Below are positions 6,526-12,481 of a stretch of DNA of 12,481 nt, piece after piece. The stretch covers positions 1-12,481 of the forward strand of contig CAYTUB010000085.1 in the NCBI GenBank assembly GCA_964441145.1. The letters run 5' to 3'. The number at the start of each line of letters is the position of its first letter. Position 1 is the first letter of the stretch. The notes beneath the pieces were generated by a model. That model made no database searches, was not told where the DNA came from, and worked only from the letters and a program-made list of their open reading frames with translations. Position numbers and translations under genes: made by a program. Source of the stretch: SHLQ01 sp964441145 (GTDB taxonomy: Bacteria > Actinomycetota > Acidimicrobiia > Acidimicrobiales > SHLQ01).

Positions 6526-7521
6526 ATGAAATTTGGTTGGCTAGCGAGTCACGAATCAAATCAACCCGAGGTACTCATCGAACAGACGGTGCGCGCCGAG
6601 GAGGTTGGCTTCGACGCCGTCTTTGCATCGGACCACTTCCACCCGTGGGTCGACCAGAACTCTGCATCAGGGTTCGTGTGGAGTTGGTTCGGCGCAGCAG
6701 CAGCACTGACGGAACGGATCGAGTTCGCCACGTCGGTGACAACCCCGCTCTTCCACTACCACCCAGCGATGATCGCCCAAGCCGCAGCCACCGTCGACCG
6801 GCTATCGAACGGCCGATTCTTTCTGGGCGTAGGCACGGGCGAGAACATCAACTCGGGGCCGCTCGGCTACCCCTTCCCCGGATACAAGGAACGCATCGCC
6901 CGCATGGACGAGGCACTCCAAATCATGCACCGACTATTCGACGGCCAAAAGGTCGACTTCTCGGGTGAGTTCTACACGGCCGACAAAGCCAAGCTCTACA
7001 GCCCGCCAGTTTCGGATGTGCCGATCTACCTGGCCGCCGGCGGCCCCAAGTCCGCAGCGTTCGCGGGCGCGAATGCAGATGGCCTGATCACGTCGGTGAA
7101 AGATCCTGCGGACACGCTCGAACGGGTTATCGCCCCGTTCCGGGCCGCATCGGCCGAGGCCGGGCGAGGCGACCTCCCCATCATGTGCACTCGCTGGGTC
7201 GTGTGGGCCGAAAACGACGATGAGGCCTGGGAAGCGCTCGCACCTATGCGAGGACTCCGCGCCCCCGGGCGACTCGAAGCTGTCGATCCAATGGTGCTGC
7301 GTCAGCGCGCAGACGAGATGGACCGCGACGAGATCTTGGACAAGTTCACGATCGTGTCTTCGGTCGATCAGTTGATTGAGGCGTACTCCCCACTCGTCAC
7401 CGATATCGGCGCTGAGTACATCTCGATCCAGGTCGCGGCCGTCGATTTGATGTCAACCGTAGAAATGGTCGGCAAAGAGGTTCTGCCCGTACTTCGAGAA
7501 CTCGACACCCCCAAGGGCTAG
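6526..7521 (+). CDS. LLM-class F420-dependent oxidoreductase, FGD-like
   Basis: This 331-residue protein is a luciferase-like (TIM-barrel) flavin/deazaflavin oxidoreductase most like F420-dependent glucose-6-phosphate dehydrogenase (about 336 residues). Three FGD residues are preserved. SDHFHPW supplies His37 and Trp41, equivalent to the catalytic His40 and Trp44 of the mycobacterial enzyme. GVGTGE supplies Glu106, equivalent to Glu109. ATSVTTPLFHYHPAMIAQA and YLAAGGPKSAAFAG (phosphate/F420 contacts) also follow the FGD pattern. The expected activity is hydride transfer between F420 and an alcohol or sugar hydroxyl, in the cytoplasm. The sugar-phosphate site cannot be verified by eye, so the substrate is open. 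The start is ATG 6526, five bases after a strong GAGGAGG; an in-frame TTG at 6508 is less likely because it lies upstream of that site. The stop is 15 nt from the stop of the convergent SSB-like gene. Confidence 0.9.
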   Translation: MKFGWLASHESNQPEVLIEQTVRAEEVGFDAVFASDHFHPWVDQNSASGFVWSWFGAAAALTERIEFATSVTTPLFHYHPAMIAQAAATVDRLSNGRFFLGVGTGENINSGPLGYPFPGYKERIARMDEALQIMHRLFDGQKVDFSGEFYTADKAKLYSPPVSDVPIYLAAGGPKSAAFAGANADGLITSVKDPADTLERVIAPFRAASAEAGRGDLPIMCTRWVVWAENDDEAWEALAPMRGLRAPGRLEAVDPMVLRQRADEMDRDEILDKFTIVSSVDQLIEAYSPLVTDIGAEYISIQVAAVDLMSTVEMVGKEVLPVLRELDTPKG

Positions 7522-7536
7522 CCAGCCCGGCGACCG

Positions 7537-7884
7537 CTATGGCGCGACATGTTGGTACAAACCCAGTCGTGCCCGTTCAAAGATCCGGCCAGCCCGCACC
7601 CGCTGCGTCGGCTTGGCTACCGCCTCGCCGATTACTTCGGTGCGACTAGCCGTAGACCCGCCGACCGTGAAGTAGCGGCGATTGACCGCGCCGAACACGA
7701 TGACGGTGTCGCCTTTGTCGTAGGCCTGCACCGACTTGGGCGCATCGTTCCACGTCACCGGCACCGACTGTTTGGGCCCATTGGTCTGGACCGACACATC
7801 CCAGTTCGTCACGGTTACTCCCGATGCGAGCGTCCGCTCTGTGGGCTCGCTGGACAATGTTCCCTGCACAACGACGATGTTCAT
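7537..7884 (-). CDS. Short single-stranded DNA-binding (OB-fold) protein
   Basis: This 115-residue protein has the SSB-type OB-fold: MNIVVVQGTLSSEP (strand 1), SGVTVTNWDVSVQ (strands 2-3), the PVTWNDAPKSVQAYDKGDTVIVFGAVNRRYF core, where 'kGd.V.v.G.l..r.y' is the usual SSB motif, and ASRTEVIGEAVA. It binds single-stranded DNA in the cytoplasm if the family call is right. It is shorter than a main replicative SSB and ends in a basic segment without the acidic DxDxPF-type tail that recruits partner proteins. It is therefore more likely an accessory SSB (SsbB-like). The start is ATG 7884 with GGAG seven bases upstream. TTGACG on the minus strand (7928-7933) could be a -35, but no good -10 follows. 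It lies 100 nt after gpsA on the same strand. Confidence 0.8.
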   Translation of the reverse strand: MNIVVVQGTLSSEPTERTLASGVTVTNWDVSVQTNGPKQSVPVTWNDAPKSVQAYDKGDTVIVFGAVNRRYFTVGGSTASRTEVIGEAVAKPTQRVRAGRIFERARLGLYQHVAP

Positions 7885-7984
7885 CGTCTTGCTCCGTTTT
7901 CCTTTTAGTCACGGGGGAAGTGCTGATCGTCAACCTACCGACCGGCTGTGACAGCAACGCCGGCGGCTACACACGCACCAGAAC

Positions 7985-8998
7985 CTAGATATCGGACTCG
8001 CGTTGTACTGGTCGACTAAGCAGGCTGCCAAAAGCTTCCACTGCGGTCCGTTCACCTTTCAACACAGCATTTACGACCGATGCGATCGGCATTTCAAGAC
8101 CGACCTCTTGAGCCAAAGCGCACACGATCGGGGTAGATCTGACCCCTTCGATGACCTGGTTCATCTCACTGGAGATTTCCTCGACGCTGCGACCCCGACC
8201 AAGCTGATGTCCAAAGTAACGATTCCGACTCTTGGCGCTCGCACTCGTCGCTATGAGATCGCCTACTCCCGAAAGCCCAGCAAACGTTTCCGCTCTCGCT
8301 CCAAGGGCTTGCCCAAGACGTGTCAGCTCGGCCAGGCCACGGGTGAGCACAACCGCTCGCGTATTGTCGCCGGCACCGAGGCCATCTCCCATTCCTGACG
8401 CGAGCGCAATCACGTTCTTCAAAGCTCCGCCGAGTTCACAACCGATTACATCGTTGCTCAAATAGACCTGAAATCGCTCCGTTGAGAACACTCGCTGTAC
8501 GTCCCGAGCGATCGTTTCGTCCGACATCGCCACGACTGCCGCGGCAGTGCCGCCTTCGAGAATCTCTTTGGCCAAGTTTGGACCGGTGAGTACACCGGCG
8601 GGGTGCCCGGGCAACACTTCGTTCACGATCTGCGACATGCGCAACCGAGAGCGGTGTTCAAGCCCCTTGGTCAAGCTCAGTACAGGTACTCCCGGGCGAA
8701 TGGCCGACGCCGCACGGCCGAGGGTTTCGCGGAAGGCATGGGCGGGTGTCCCGATCACCAATAGATCGGCGGTCGCCACCACCTCGTCGAGATTCGTGGT
8801 CGCTCTCAATTCGGGGTGCAAATCACAGTCATCGAGATAACGAGGATTCTGGTGACGATCGTTGATGTCAGCCGCTGTCTTCTGATCGCGACACCAAACA
8901 AACGTTTTCGCGTTGCTGGCTGCTAGCGATGCAACGGTTGTGCCCCAGGCGCCACCGCCAAGCACCAAGACTTTCATAGCCGACTGAACGAGCCCCAT
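7985..8998 (-). CDS. gpsA: NAD(P)-dependent glycerol-3-phosphate dehydrogenase
   Basis: This 337-residue cytoplasmic enzyme reduces dihydroxyacetone phosphate to sn-glycerol 3-phosphate, the backbone for phospholipids. The Rossmann NAD(P) motif is GGGAWG (14-19). GTPAHAFRETL (83-93), SLTKGLE with Lys111 and TGPNLAKEI (138-146) follow. CELGGALKNVIALASGMGDGLG (187-208) contains the catalytic Lys194, and GLSGVGDLIAT (241-251) and SRNRYFG complete the family signature. The length is normal. The start at ATG 8998 adds seven residues before the more usual MKVLVLGGG start (ATG 8977). I prefer 8998 because a TAGAGT -10 lies seven bases upstream and neither ATG has a good Shine-Dalgarno. It is divergent from the WD40/solute-binding gene and followed on the same strand by the SSB-like gene. 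Confidence 0.95.
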   Translation of the reverse strand: MGLVQSAMKVLVLGGGAWGTTVASLAASNAKTFVWCRDQKTAADINDRHQNPRYLDDCDLHPELRATTNLDEVVATADLLVIGTPAHAFRETLGRAASAIRPGVPVLSLTKGLEHRSRLRMSQIVNEVLPGHPAGVLTGPNLAKEILEGGTAAAVVAMSDETIARDVQRVFSTERFQVYLSNDVIGCELGGALKNVIALASGMGDGLGAGDNTRAVVLTRGLAELTRLGQALGARAETFAGLSGVGDLIATSASAKSRNRYFGHQLGRGRSVEEISSEMNQVIEGVRSTPIVCALAQEVGLEMPIASVVNAVLKGERTAVEAFGSLLSRPVQRESDI

Positions 8999-9005
8999 CT
9001 CGCTA

Positions 9006-9011
9006 ACTCTA
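9006..9011 (-). promoter_or_regulatory. Candidate -10 element for a leaderless gpsA mRNA
   Basis: TAGAGT on the minus strand ends seven bases before the ATG at 8998, placing the predicted start of transcription on or next to the start codon. It lies inside the short palindrome CTCTAGAG (9007-9014). No clear -35 is present. Confidence 0.35.
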
Positions 9012-9055
9012 GAGGCCGGAGTTCTGACCAGTGGGCTTGTGGCAGCACCCGCGTC

Positions 9056-9082
9056 GTTCGAACCTCACTCGACGAACGTTCG
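9056..9082. promoter_or_regulatory. Pair of GTTC/GAAC palindromes in the divergent region; possible operator
   Basis: Between gpsA and the WD40/solute-binding gene there are two perfect palindromes nine bases apart: GTTCGAAC (9056-9063) and CGAACGTTCG (9073-9082). They are made of the same half-sites in opposite order. They resemble actinobacterial LexA boxes in half-site sequence but lack the four-base spacer, so LexA is not implied. They may be an operator for another regulator or chance in GC-rich DNA. Confidence 0.25.
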
Positions 9083-9111
9083 CGCGAAAGCAACGCCCAC
9101 TCTCTGTGCGC

Positions 9112-9117
9112 GATACT
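9112..9117 (+). promoter_or_regulatory. Candidate -10 of the WD40/solute-binding gene
   Basis: GATACT matches the TATACT-type -10 in five of six positions and would start transcription near 9124. That is downstream of the GTG at 9119 but upstream of an in-frame TTG at 9152, so it bears on the start-codon choice. No -35 is evident. Confidence 0.25.
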
Positions 9118-9118
9118 G

Positions 9119-11701
9119 GTGTTGGGGAATGCAACCAACTGGTGGTTTGGGTTGACGGGTTCGGACGGAAACAAAGATGGCGGCCAAGGACTTAGTCGCG
9201 GGCTGAAGGGCCTCGTCGCAGCGGCAAGTGTTGCCTTGGCAGTACTGATTGTGGTGATCGTCATCAGCGAGTCAGGCGACAGTCCCCTAGCGGTGCCGTC
9301 GACCGATGAAACACCAATCACGACCGTGTCGGCTAGCACCGCTGACGAGATAACGAACGCCACAGCTGTCGAACCCCAGGACTCCGGTCTCGCAACCGTC
9401 ATCTATGACAGACATGCCCAAGCGGTCCGATCACTTGTTGCCCTCCCAGACGGACGGGTCGCGTCCACGAGCAACGAAGTGCCACTCAACATCTGGGATC
9501 CCGACAATGGCGAAACCGAGACGCTCTCCAACATCGAGACCACCCGTGACGTGCGTACCCTCGCTGTCCTCGACGACGGCCGAATTGTGAGCGGCGACGG
9601 AGACGGCGAAGTCAAGATCTTCGATCCAGCGCTGAGCGGCTCCCCGCCGATCACACTCACCGGCCACACGGACCGGGTGAACAGTGTGGCGGTGCTCGCC
9701 GACGGCCGGGTTGCCAGCAGCAGCAGAGACAACACGATCCTGCTGTGGGACCTCAGCGACCTCGAATCTGAGCCTGTAACTCTTGTGGAGGGTCCTCGGG
9801 TCCGTGCACTTGCGGTGCTTCCCGACGGACGCCTCCTGGCCGGCGGCGATGACGCTGTCGTGAGGATCTTCGACCCGAGCGAACCAAGTGCCGCCCCGGT
9901 CCTGCGCTTCGGGCACAGTGACCGAGTCCTGGCGTTGGCCGTCCTCACCGACGGGCGGGTTGCGAGCGGCGGACTCGACCAGACCGTCCAGGTGTGGGAT
10001 CCCGATGATCACGCCGATCAAATCATCTTCACCGGTCATCAGGAGCGGGTCCGAACGCTCGCCCCGCTCGCCGACGGTCGTGTTGTGAGTGGGAGCTTCG
10101 ACGCAACCGTGAAGATTTGGGACCCCAGCGACCCCACCGAGGAGCCAGTTACGTTCTTGGAACATGGTGAACGATCCGACAGGAATCGGGTCTGGTCGAT
10201 CGTAGAGCTGGATGACGGCCGACTTGCCAGCGCAGATCTAGCGGGATTGGTCCTTGTCTGGCACGAGCAACGGGCCATCGCCGATGAGATGCTTCGCCGC
10301 GAAGCCGAGGCGGCCGCGGAAGCAGAAGCTGCTGCTCGTGCCGCCGAAGTCGCAGCCATGCCCGAGAAGTTCAAATCATTTATGGAGATCGAGATAACAG
10401 TGTGGGTCGGAGATAACGCCGCCACGGACATGCTCCAGCGCCTCACCCCGGAAGGCTTCACCGCCGAGAGCGGCATCAGCGTCAACTTCGTCGAAGGCAC
10501 TCGACAGGAACTTTTTGAAAGCGACTCTTCGGGGAGCCGACTCGACGATATCGATGTCTTGGTGATCAGCTCGCCCGACCCAGCACAGTTCGGGGTTGCC
10601 GACGGCTCGACACTGGACCTCGCCTCGTTGGCAGAGGACGACCTCGCTAATGACATCGACCTCGATGACATCTTCCCAGCAGTCCGGAGCCTATACAGCC
10701 TCGAAAATGAGACGGGCGGAGGTTCTCCGCTCGCTGGCGAGCGTCTCTACGCCGTCCCGTTCTTCGCCGATACGTCAATCCTCATCTATAACCAGGAGAT
10801 CATCGACGGCGCTGGTGTAGCGGTGCCGGATCAACCCACCTGGGCAGAAGTCGCCGCGATTGCCGAGCAGGTCCACACCGACGAGGTAGCGGGTATTTGT
10901 CTCAACAGAGCCGCAAGCGCAGAAAGCCTTGGTGCCTCACTCACCACCGTCGTGAATACCTTCGGAGGCACGTGGTGGGAAGCAAACGAAGACGGCACAC
11001 CCGTTGAGGCGCAGATCAACCAACCCGACTCCGGGTTCCGAGCCGCCACAGAGTTCTATATCGAGCTTCTCCAGAACTTCGGTCAGGACAAACCAACCGT
11101 GATGTCCGTTGTGAGTCTTGAACGCGAATCTGGTCAGTGCCTGCGACTCATGCAAGAAGGCGGCGCGGCCATGTGGTTTGGCTCTGCAGCCGGCGCACAA
11201 CAACTCAACCAAGAAGGCCTCGCCGGGAACCTTGGAGTATCACGCGCACCCGTCGGCCCCACAGGTCTTCCAGGCGGTGGCCTCTCGAGTTGGGGATTTG
11301 CTATTCCAGAAGAAAGTCCCAAGACCGAGACCACCTGGGAGTTCATCCGGTGGGCAACGTCTGTAGATTTCATCAACTTCGCTGGCGAAACCGAAGGCTG
11401 GGGGAACGTCCCCGGCGGCACCCGACTCTCGACCTACGAAAACCCCGACTACCAGGCCGCCAATGGCGCATTCGCAGATGTTGTGCTCGAAGAACTACTC
11501 GCCGCAGACCCACTCAACCCCGGCACCACACCACGCCCGGGGCTTCCCGGCGTCGAATTCGTCGGCATCCCCGAATTCCAAGACATCGCCACCCGATGCA
11601 CCATCGAGATATCCGCTGCGAGTACCGGAGACATCACCGTCGACCAGGCCCTCGACGCCTGCCAAGAAATCGCGTCCGAAGTGACCCAGCCAGCCGAATA
11701 G
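9119..11701 (+). CDS. Membrane-anchored fusion of a WD40 propeller with a family-1 ABC solute-binding domain
   Basis: This 860-residue protein has four parts. Residues 1-29 form a short cytoplasmic segment. One hydrophobic helix (about 30-50, LKGLVAAASVALAVLIVVIV) has no signal-peptidase or lipobox site, so it is probably a signal anchor with the rest outside. Seven WD40 repeats (98-382) form one complete propeller. An Ala/Glu/Arg-rich helical linker (about 388-414) leads to a solute-binding domain (about 423-860) of the sugar-importer type. Signatures there are EITVWVGDNAA, LYAVPFFADTSILIYN, NTFGGTWW, MQEGGAAMWFGSA and WEFIRWATSVDFINF with a C-terminal GVEFVGIPEFQDI. All four cysteines fall in this last domain, consistent with disulfides outside the cell. 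No permease or ATPase genes accompany it, so a sensing role is at least as likely as transport. The start is unsure: GTG 9119 gives the longest form, while TTG 9152, with a weak GGTGG upstream, is an alternative. Confidence 0.85.
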   Translation: MLGNATNWWFGLTGSDGNKDGGQGLSRGLKGLVAAASVALAVLIVVIVISESGDSPLAVPSTDETPITTVSASTADEITNATAVEPQDSGLATVIYDRHAQAVRSLVALPDGRVASTSNEVPLNIWDPDNGETETLSNIETTRDVRTLAVLDDGRIVSGDGDGEVKIFDPALSGSPPITLTGHTDRVNSVAVLADGRVASSSRDNTILLWDLSDLESEPVTLVEGPRVRALAVLPDGRLLAGGDDAVVRIFDPSEPSAAPVLRFGHSDRVLALAVLTDGRVASGGLDQTVQVWDPDDHADQIIFTGHQERVRTLAPLADGRVVSGSFDATVKIWDPSDPTEEPVTFLEHGERSDRNRVWSIVELDDGRLASADLAGLVLVWHEQRAIADEMLRREAEAAAEAEAAARAAEVAAMPEKFKSFMEIEITVWVGDNAATDMLQRLTPEGFTAESGISVNFVEGTRQELFESDSSGSRLDDIDVLVISSPDPAQFGVADGSTLDLASLAEDDLANDIDLDDIFPAVRSLYSLENETGGGSPLAGERLYAVPFFADTSILIYNQEIIDGAGVAVPDQPTWAEVAAIAEQVHTDEVAGICLNRAASAESLGASLTTVVNTFGGTWWEANEDGTPVEAQINQPDSGFRAATEFYIELLQNFGQDKPTVMSVVSLERESGQCLRLMQEGGAAMWFGSAAGAQQLNQEGLAGNLGVSRAPVGPTGLPGGGLSSWGFAIPEESPKTETTWEFIRWATSVDFINFAGETEGWGNVPGGTRLSTYENPDYQAANGAFADVVLEELLAADPLNPGTTPRPGLPGVEFVGIPEFQDIATRCTIEISAASTGDITVDQALDACQEIASEVTQPAE
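9410..10264 (+). repeat. Seven tandem WD40 repeats (protein-level)
   Basis: The repeats share the pattern 'GH-x-x-V-R-x-L-A-V-L-x-D-G-R-V-x-S-G-x-D-x-x-V-x-I-W-D-P'. An Asp-Gly-Arg occurs in every one (residues 111, 153, 195, 236, 278, 319 and 366), giving a period of 41-42 residues with one of 47 before the last. Each repeat ends W/F-D-P or close to it, except the last (VWHEQ). Seven repeats are the standard number for closing a beta-propeller. The consistent DGR in place of the usual S-P-D-G turn suggests expansion from one ancestral unit within this gene family. Confidence 0.88.
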
Positions 11702-11709
11702 GCCAGCGC

Positions 11710-11727
11710 GACCGGAGGCCCCCGGTC
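11710..11727. other. Short hairpin just after the WD40/solute-binding gene
   Basis: GACCGG and CCGGTC (six pairs, all but two G-C) flank the loop AGGCCC, starting 9 nt after the stop codon. There is no T-run after it, so it is not a canonical terminator. It could protect the 3' end of the message. Confidence 0.35.
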
Positions 11728-11844
11728 ACACCACAATGGGTCGGTTTGTCCGAGATCTAGTCCCTAATCCTCAGGTGGCGCTACACCGTGTGACTTACGA
11801 TCTTGGAAGTCGCCAATAGAACAACATTCTCGAGGGCAATCACC
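11728..11844. other. Non-coding stretch between the hairpin and the terminator
   Basis: No protein family or tRNA-like fold is recognisable in these 117 bases. TACGAT (11796-11801) could be a -10 for a short plus-strand RNA of about 77 nt ending at the terminator, but no -35 supports it. An 18-codon frame starting inside the terminator stem is judged accidental. Confidence 0.4.
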
Positions 11845-11884
11845 ATGTGGGCCGACCGGTTATCCGGTCGGCTCACATCTTTTT
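11845..11884 (+). terminator. Strong intrinsic terminator
   Basis: A 15-base stem, ATGTGGGCCGACCGG (11845-11859), pairs with CCGGTCGGCTCACAT (11864-11878). All positions are Watson-Crick except one G-U. The loop is TTAT, and C then TTTTT follow (11880-11884). The T-run fixes the direction as plus. It would end the message of the WD40/solute-binding gene, 143 nt after its stop, or a separate short transcript from the same strand. Confidence 0.88.
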
Positions 11885-11931
11885 GCCCGGCTCAAACCTA
11901 GACAGTTAGAGGCTGTCCCTAACTATCCCGT

Positions 11932-12481
11932 TTAGCCGCCGAGGACTTGACCCAAGAGGCCCTCTCCGGTGCTGCTCGCTCCGCCGGTTCCACCAACGGG
12001 TCCTTCCGATGGCTGGACGAGGACGAAACCCTGACCGCCAAAAGCCATCTGTAACAACTCTCCAGTTCCGCCTCGAACCATCGACTTCAGACCACCGGTG
12101 GTGTCGGTCTTGACCTGCATCTGTACGCCCGAGCTCCACATCACGACAGCTTGCGCGTCTGCGAAGGTGGGAGCGCTAGCAACGTCGAGCACAACCGGCG
12201 TTCCGTCGGTAGTGACGGCGACATATCCGGTCCCCGACAACGTCACGTTGTAGAGGCCCCCTGCCAAAGCGCCAGCAACGCCTCCGCTAAGGCGTTGTAT
12301 ATCCCAGGAGATCGAGTCGTTGAACGCCAAGACGTTGGCGCCGTTGACCGACATCGAGTCGTTCTCGAGATACAGGATGTGGATGTCCTTTGCCTGGTCT
12401 GCGAGGAACAGTTCGCCGGTCCCCGACGCTTGCATCATGTTGACGCCCTCGCCGGTGGTGGCCTTCTTGAGCATCTTGCCC
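11932..12481 (-). CDS. AIM24-family protein (C-terminal part; start lies beyond the window)
   Basis: 183 codons are present and the reading frame continues off the right edge (GKMLKKATTGEG), so the internal Met is not the true start. The AIM24 family (named after a yeast mitochondrial protein) is a beta-rich double-jelly-roll-like fold of unknown biochemical role in bacteria. Typical elements are GEGVNMMQASGTGELFLAD, the ILYLENDSMSVNGANVLAF segment, which follows the family pattern 'i.v.g...laf', WDIQRLSG, GLYNVTLSGTGYVAVTTDG, and SMVRGGTGELLQMAFGGQGFVLVQPSE. The C-terminal 20 residues are Gly/Ser-rich. No membrane segment is seen in this part. It is convergent with the WD40/solute-binding gene. 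A weak inverted repeat (AGTTAG/CTAACT, 11904-11924) lies after its stop but has no T-run. Confidence 0.88.
   Translation of the reverse strand, partial: GKMLKKATTGEGVNMMQASGTGELFLADQAKDIHILYLENDSMSVNGANVLAFNDSISWDIQRLSGGVAGALAGGLYNVTLSGTGYVAVTTDGTPVVLDVASAPTFADAQAVVMWSSGVQMQVKTDTTGGLKSMVRGGTGELLQMAFGGQGFVLVQPSEGPVGGTGGASSTGEGLLGQVLGG

Noticed and set aside
6514..6528. GGTTCGAAT resembling the T-loop of a tRNA
   Set aside because: It is the ribosome site plus start codon of the LLM gene; no acceptor or anticodon stems can be built around it.
7515..7528. GGGCT-AGCC-AGCCC hairpin at the end of the LLM oxidoreductase gene
   Set aside because: Only five pairs, overlaps the stop codon and has no T-run, so it is not supported as a terminator.
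11137..11760. 207-residue plus-strand frame overlapping the end of the WD40/solute-binding gene
   Set aside because: It is extremely Arg/His/Pro-rich, the usual look of a frameshifted reading of a GC-rich gene, and no motif is present.
11845..11901. 18-codon frame (MWADRLSGRLTSFCPAQT) with a GAGGG upstream
   Set aside because: Its codons are simply the terminator stem; nothing suggests a leader peptide, and no gene follows on plus.
11904..11924. AGTTAG...CTAACT inverted repeat as terminator of the AIM24-family gene
   Set aside because: AT-rich six-base stem with a nine-base loop and no T-run on the minus strand.

Overview
The window is GC-rich and most likely comes from an actinobacterium, perhaps a class such as Acidimicrobiia. 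This is an inference. It rests on an F420-type LLM oxidoreductase with the FGD active-site residues, several start codons that lack a Shine-Dalgarno but sit 6-7 nt behind a TANNNT -10 element (leaderless genes), and acidic-linker lipoproteins. A run of exactly 100 Ns at 4596-4695 marks a scaffold join, so this is probably a draft or metagenome-assembled genome.

Left part (1-4595, all minus strand). In transcription order: the last 19 residues of a short-chain dehydrogenase (rest lost in the gap), a CoxG-like SRPBCC protein with a C-terminal membrane tail, a thiamine-pyrophosphate enzyme of the acetolactate-synthase superfamily, a family-5 (Dpp/Opp-type) solute-binding lipoprotein, and the first 68 residues of the matching DppB-type permease. 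Spacings are short (4-115 nt), so this looks like one uptake-plus-catabolism operon, perhaps with internal promoters. The substrate cannot be read from the sequence.

Middle (4696-8998): housekeeping and small redox genes. trmL (tRNA wobble 2'-O-methyltransferase) is on plus and converges on a minus-strand pair: an NTF2/SnoaL-like protein followed by an NfsA-type nitroreductase/flavin reductase. Divergent from these is an FGD-like F420-dependent oxidoreductase. It converges on a minus-strand pair of gpsA (glycerol-3-phosphate dehydrogenase) followed by a short SSB-like OB-fold protein.

Right part (8999-12481). A 120-nt divergent intergenic region with two short GTTC/GAAC palindromes separates gpsA from the most unusual gene of the window. 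That gene encodes an approximately 860-residue protein with an N-terminal membrane anchor, a complete seven-repeat WD40 propeller, an Ala/Glu-rich helical linker and a full family-1 (sugar-type) ABC solute-binding domain. A strong intrinsic terminator lies 143 nt after its stop. The window closes with the C-terminal 183 residues of an AIM24-family protein on minus. No tRNA, rRNA, CRISPR, insertion sequence or integrase was found. The WD40/solute-binding fusion is the best candidate for something undescribed.
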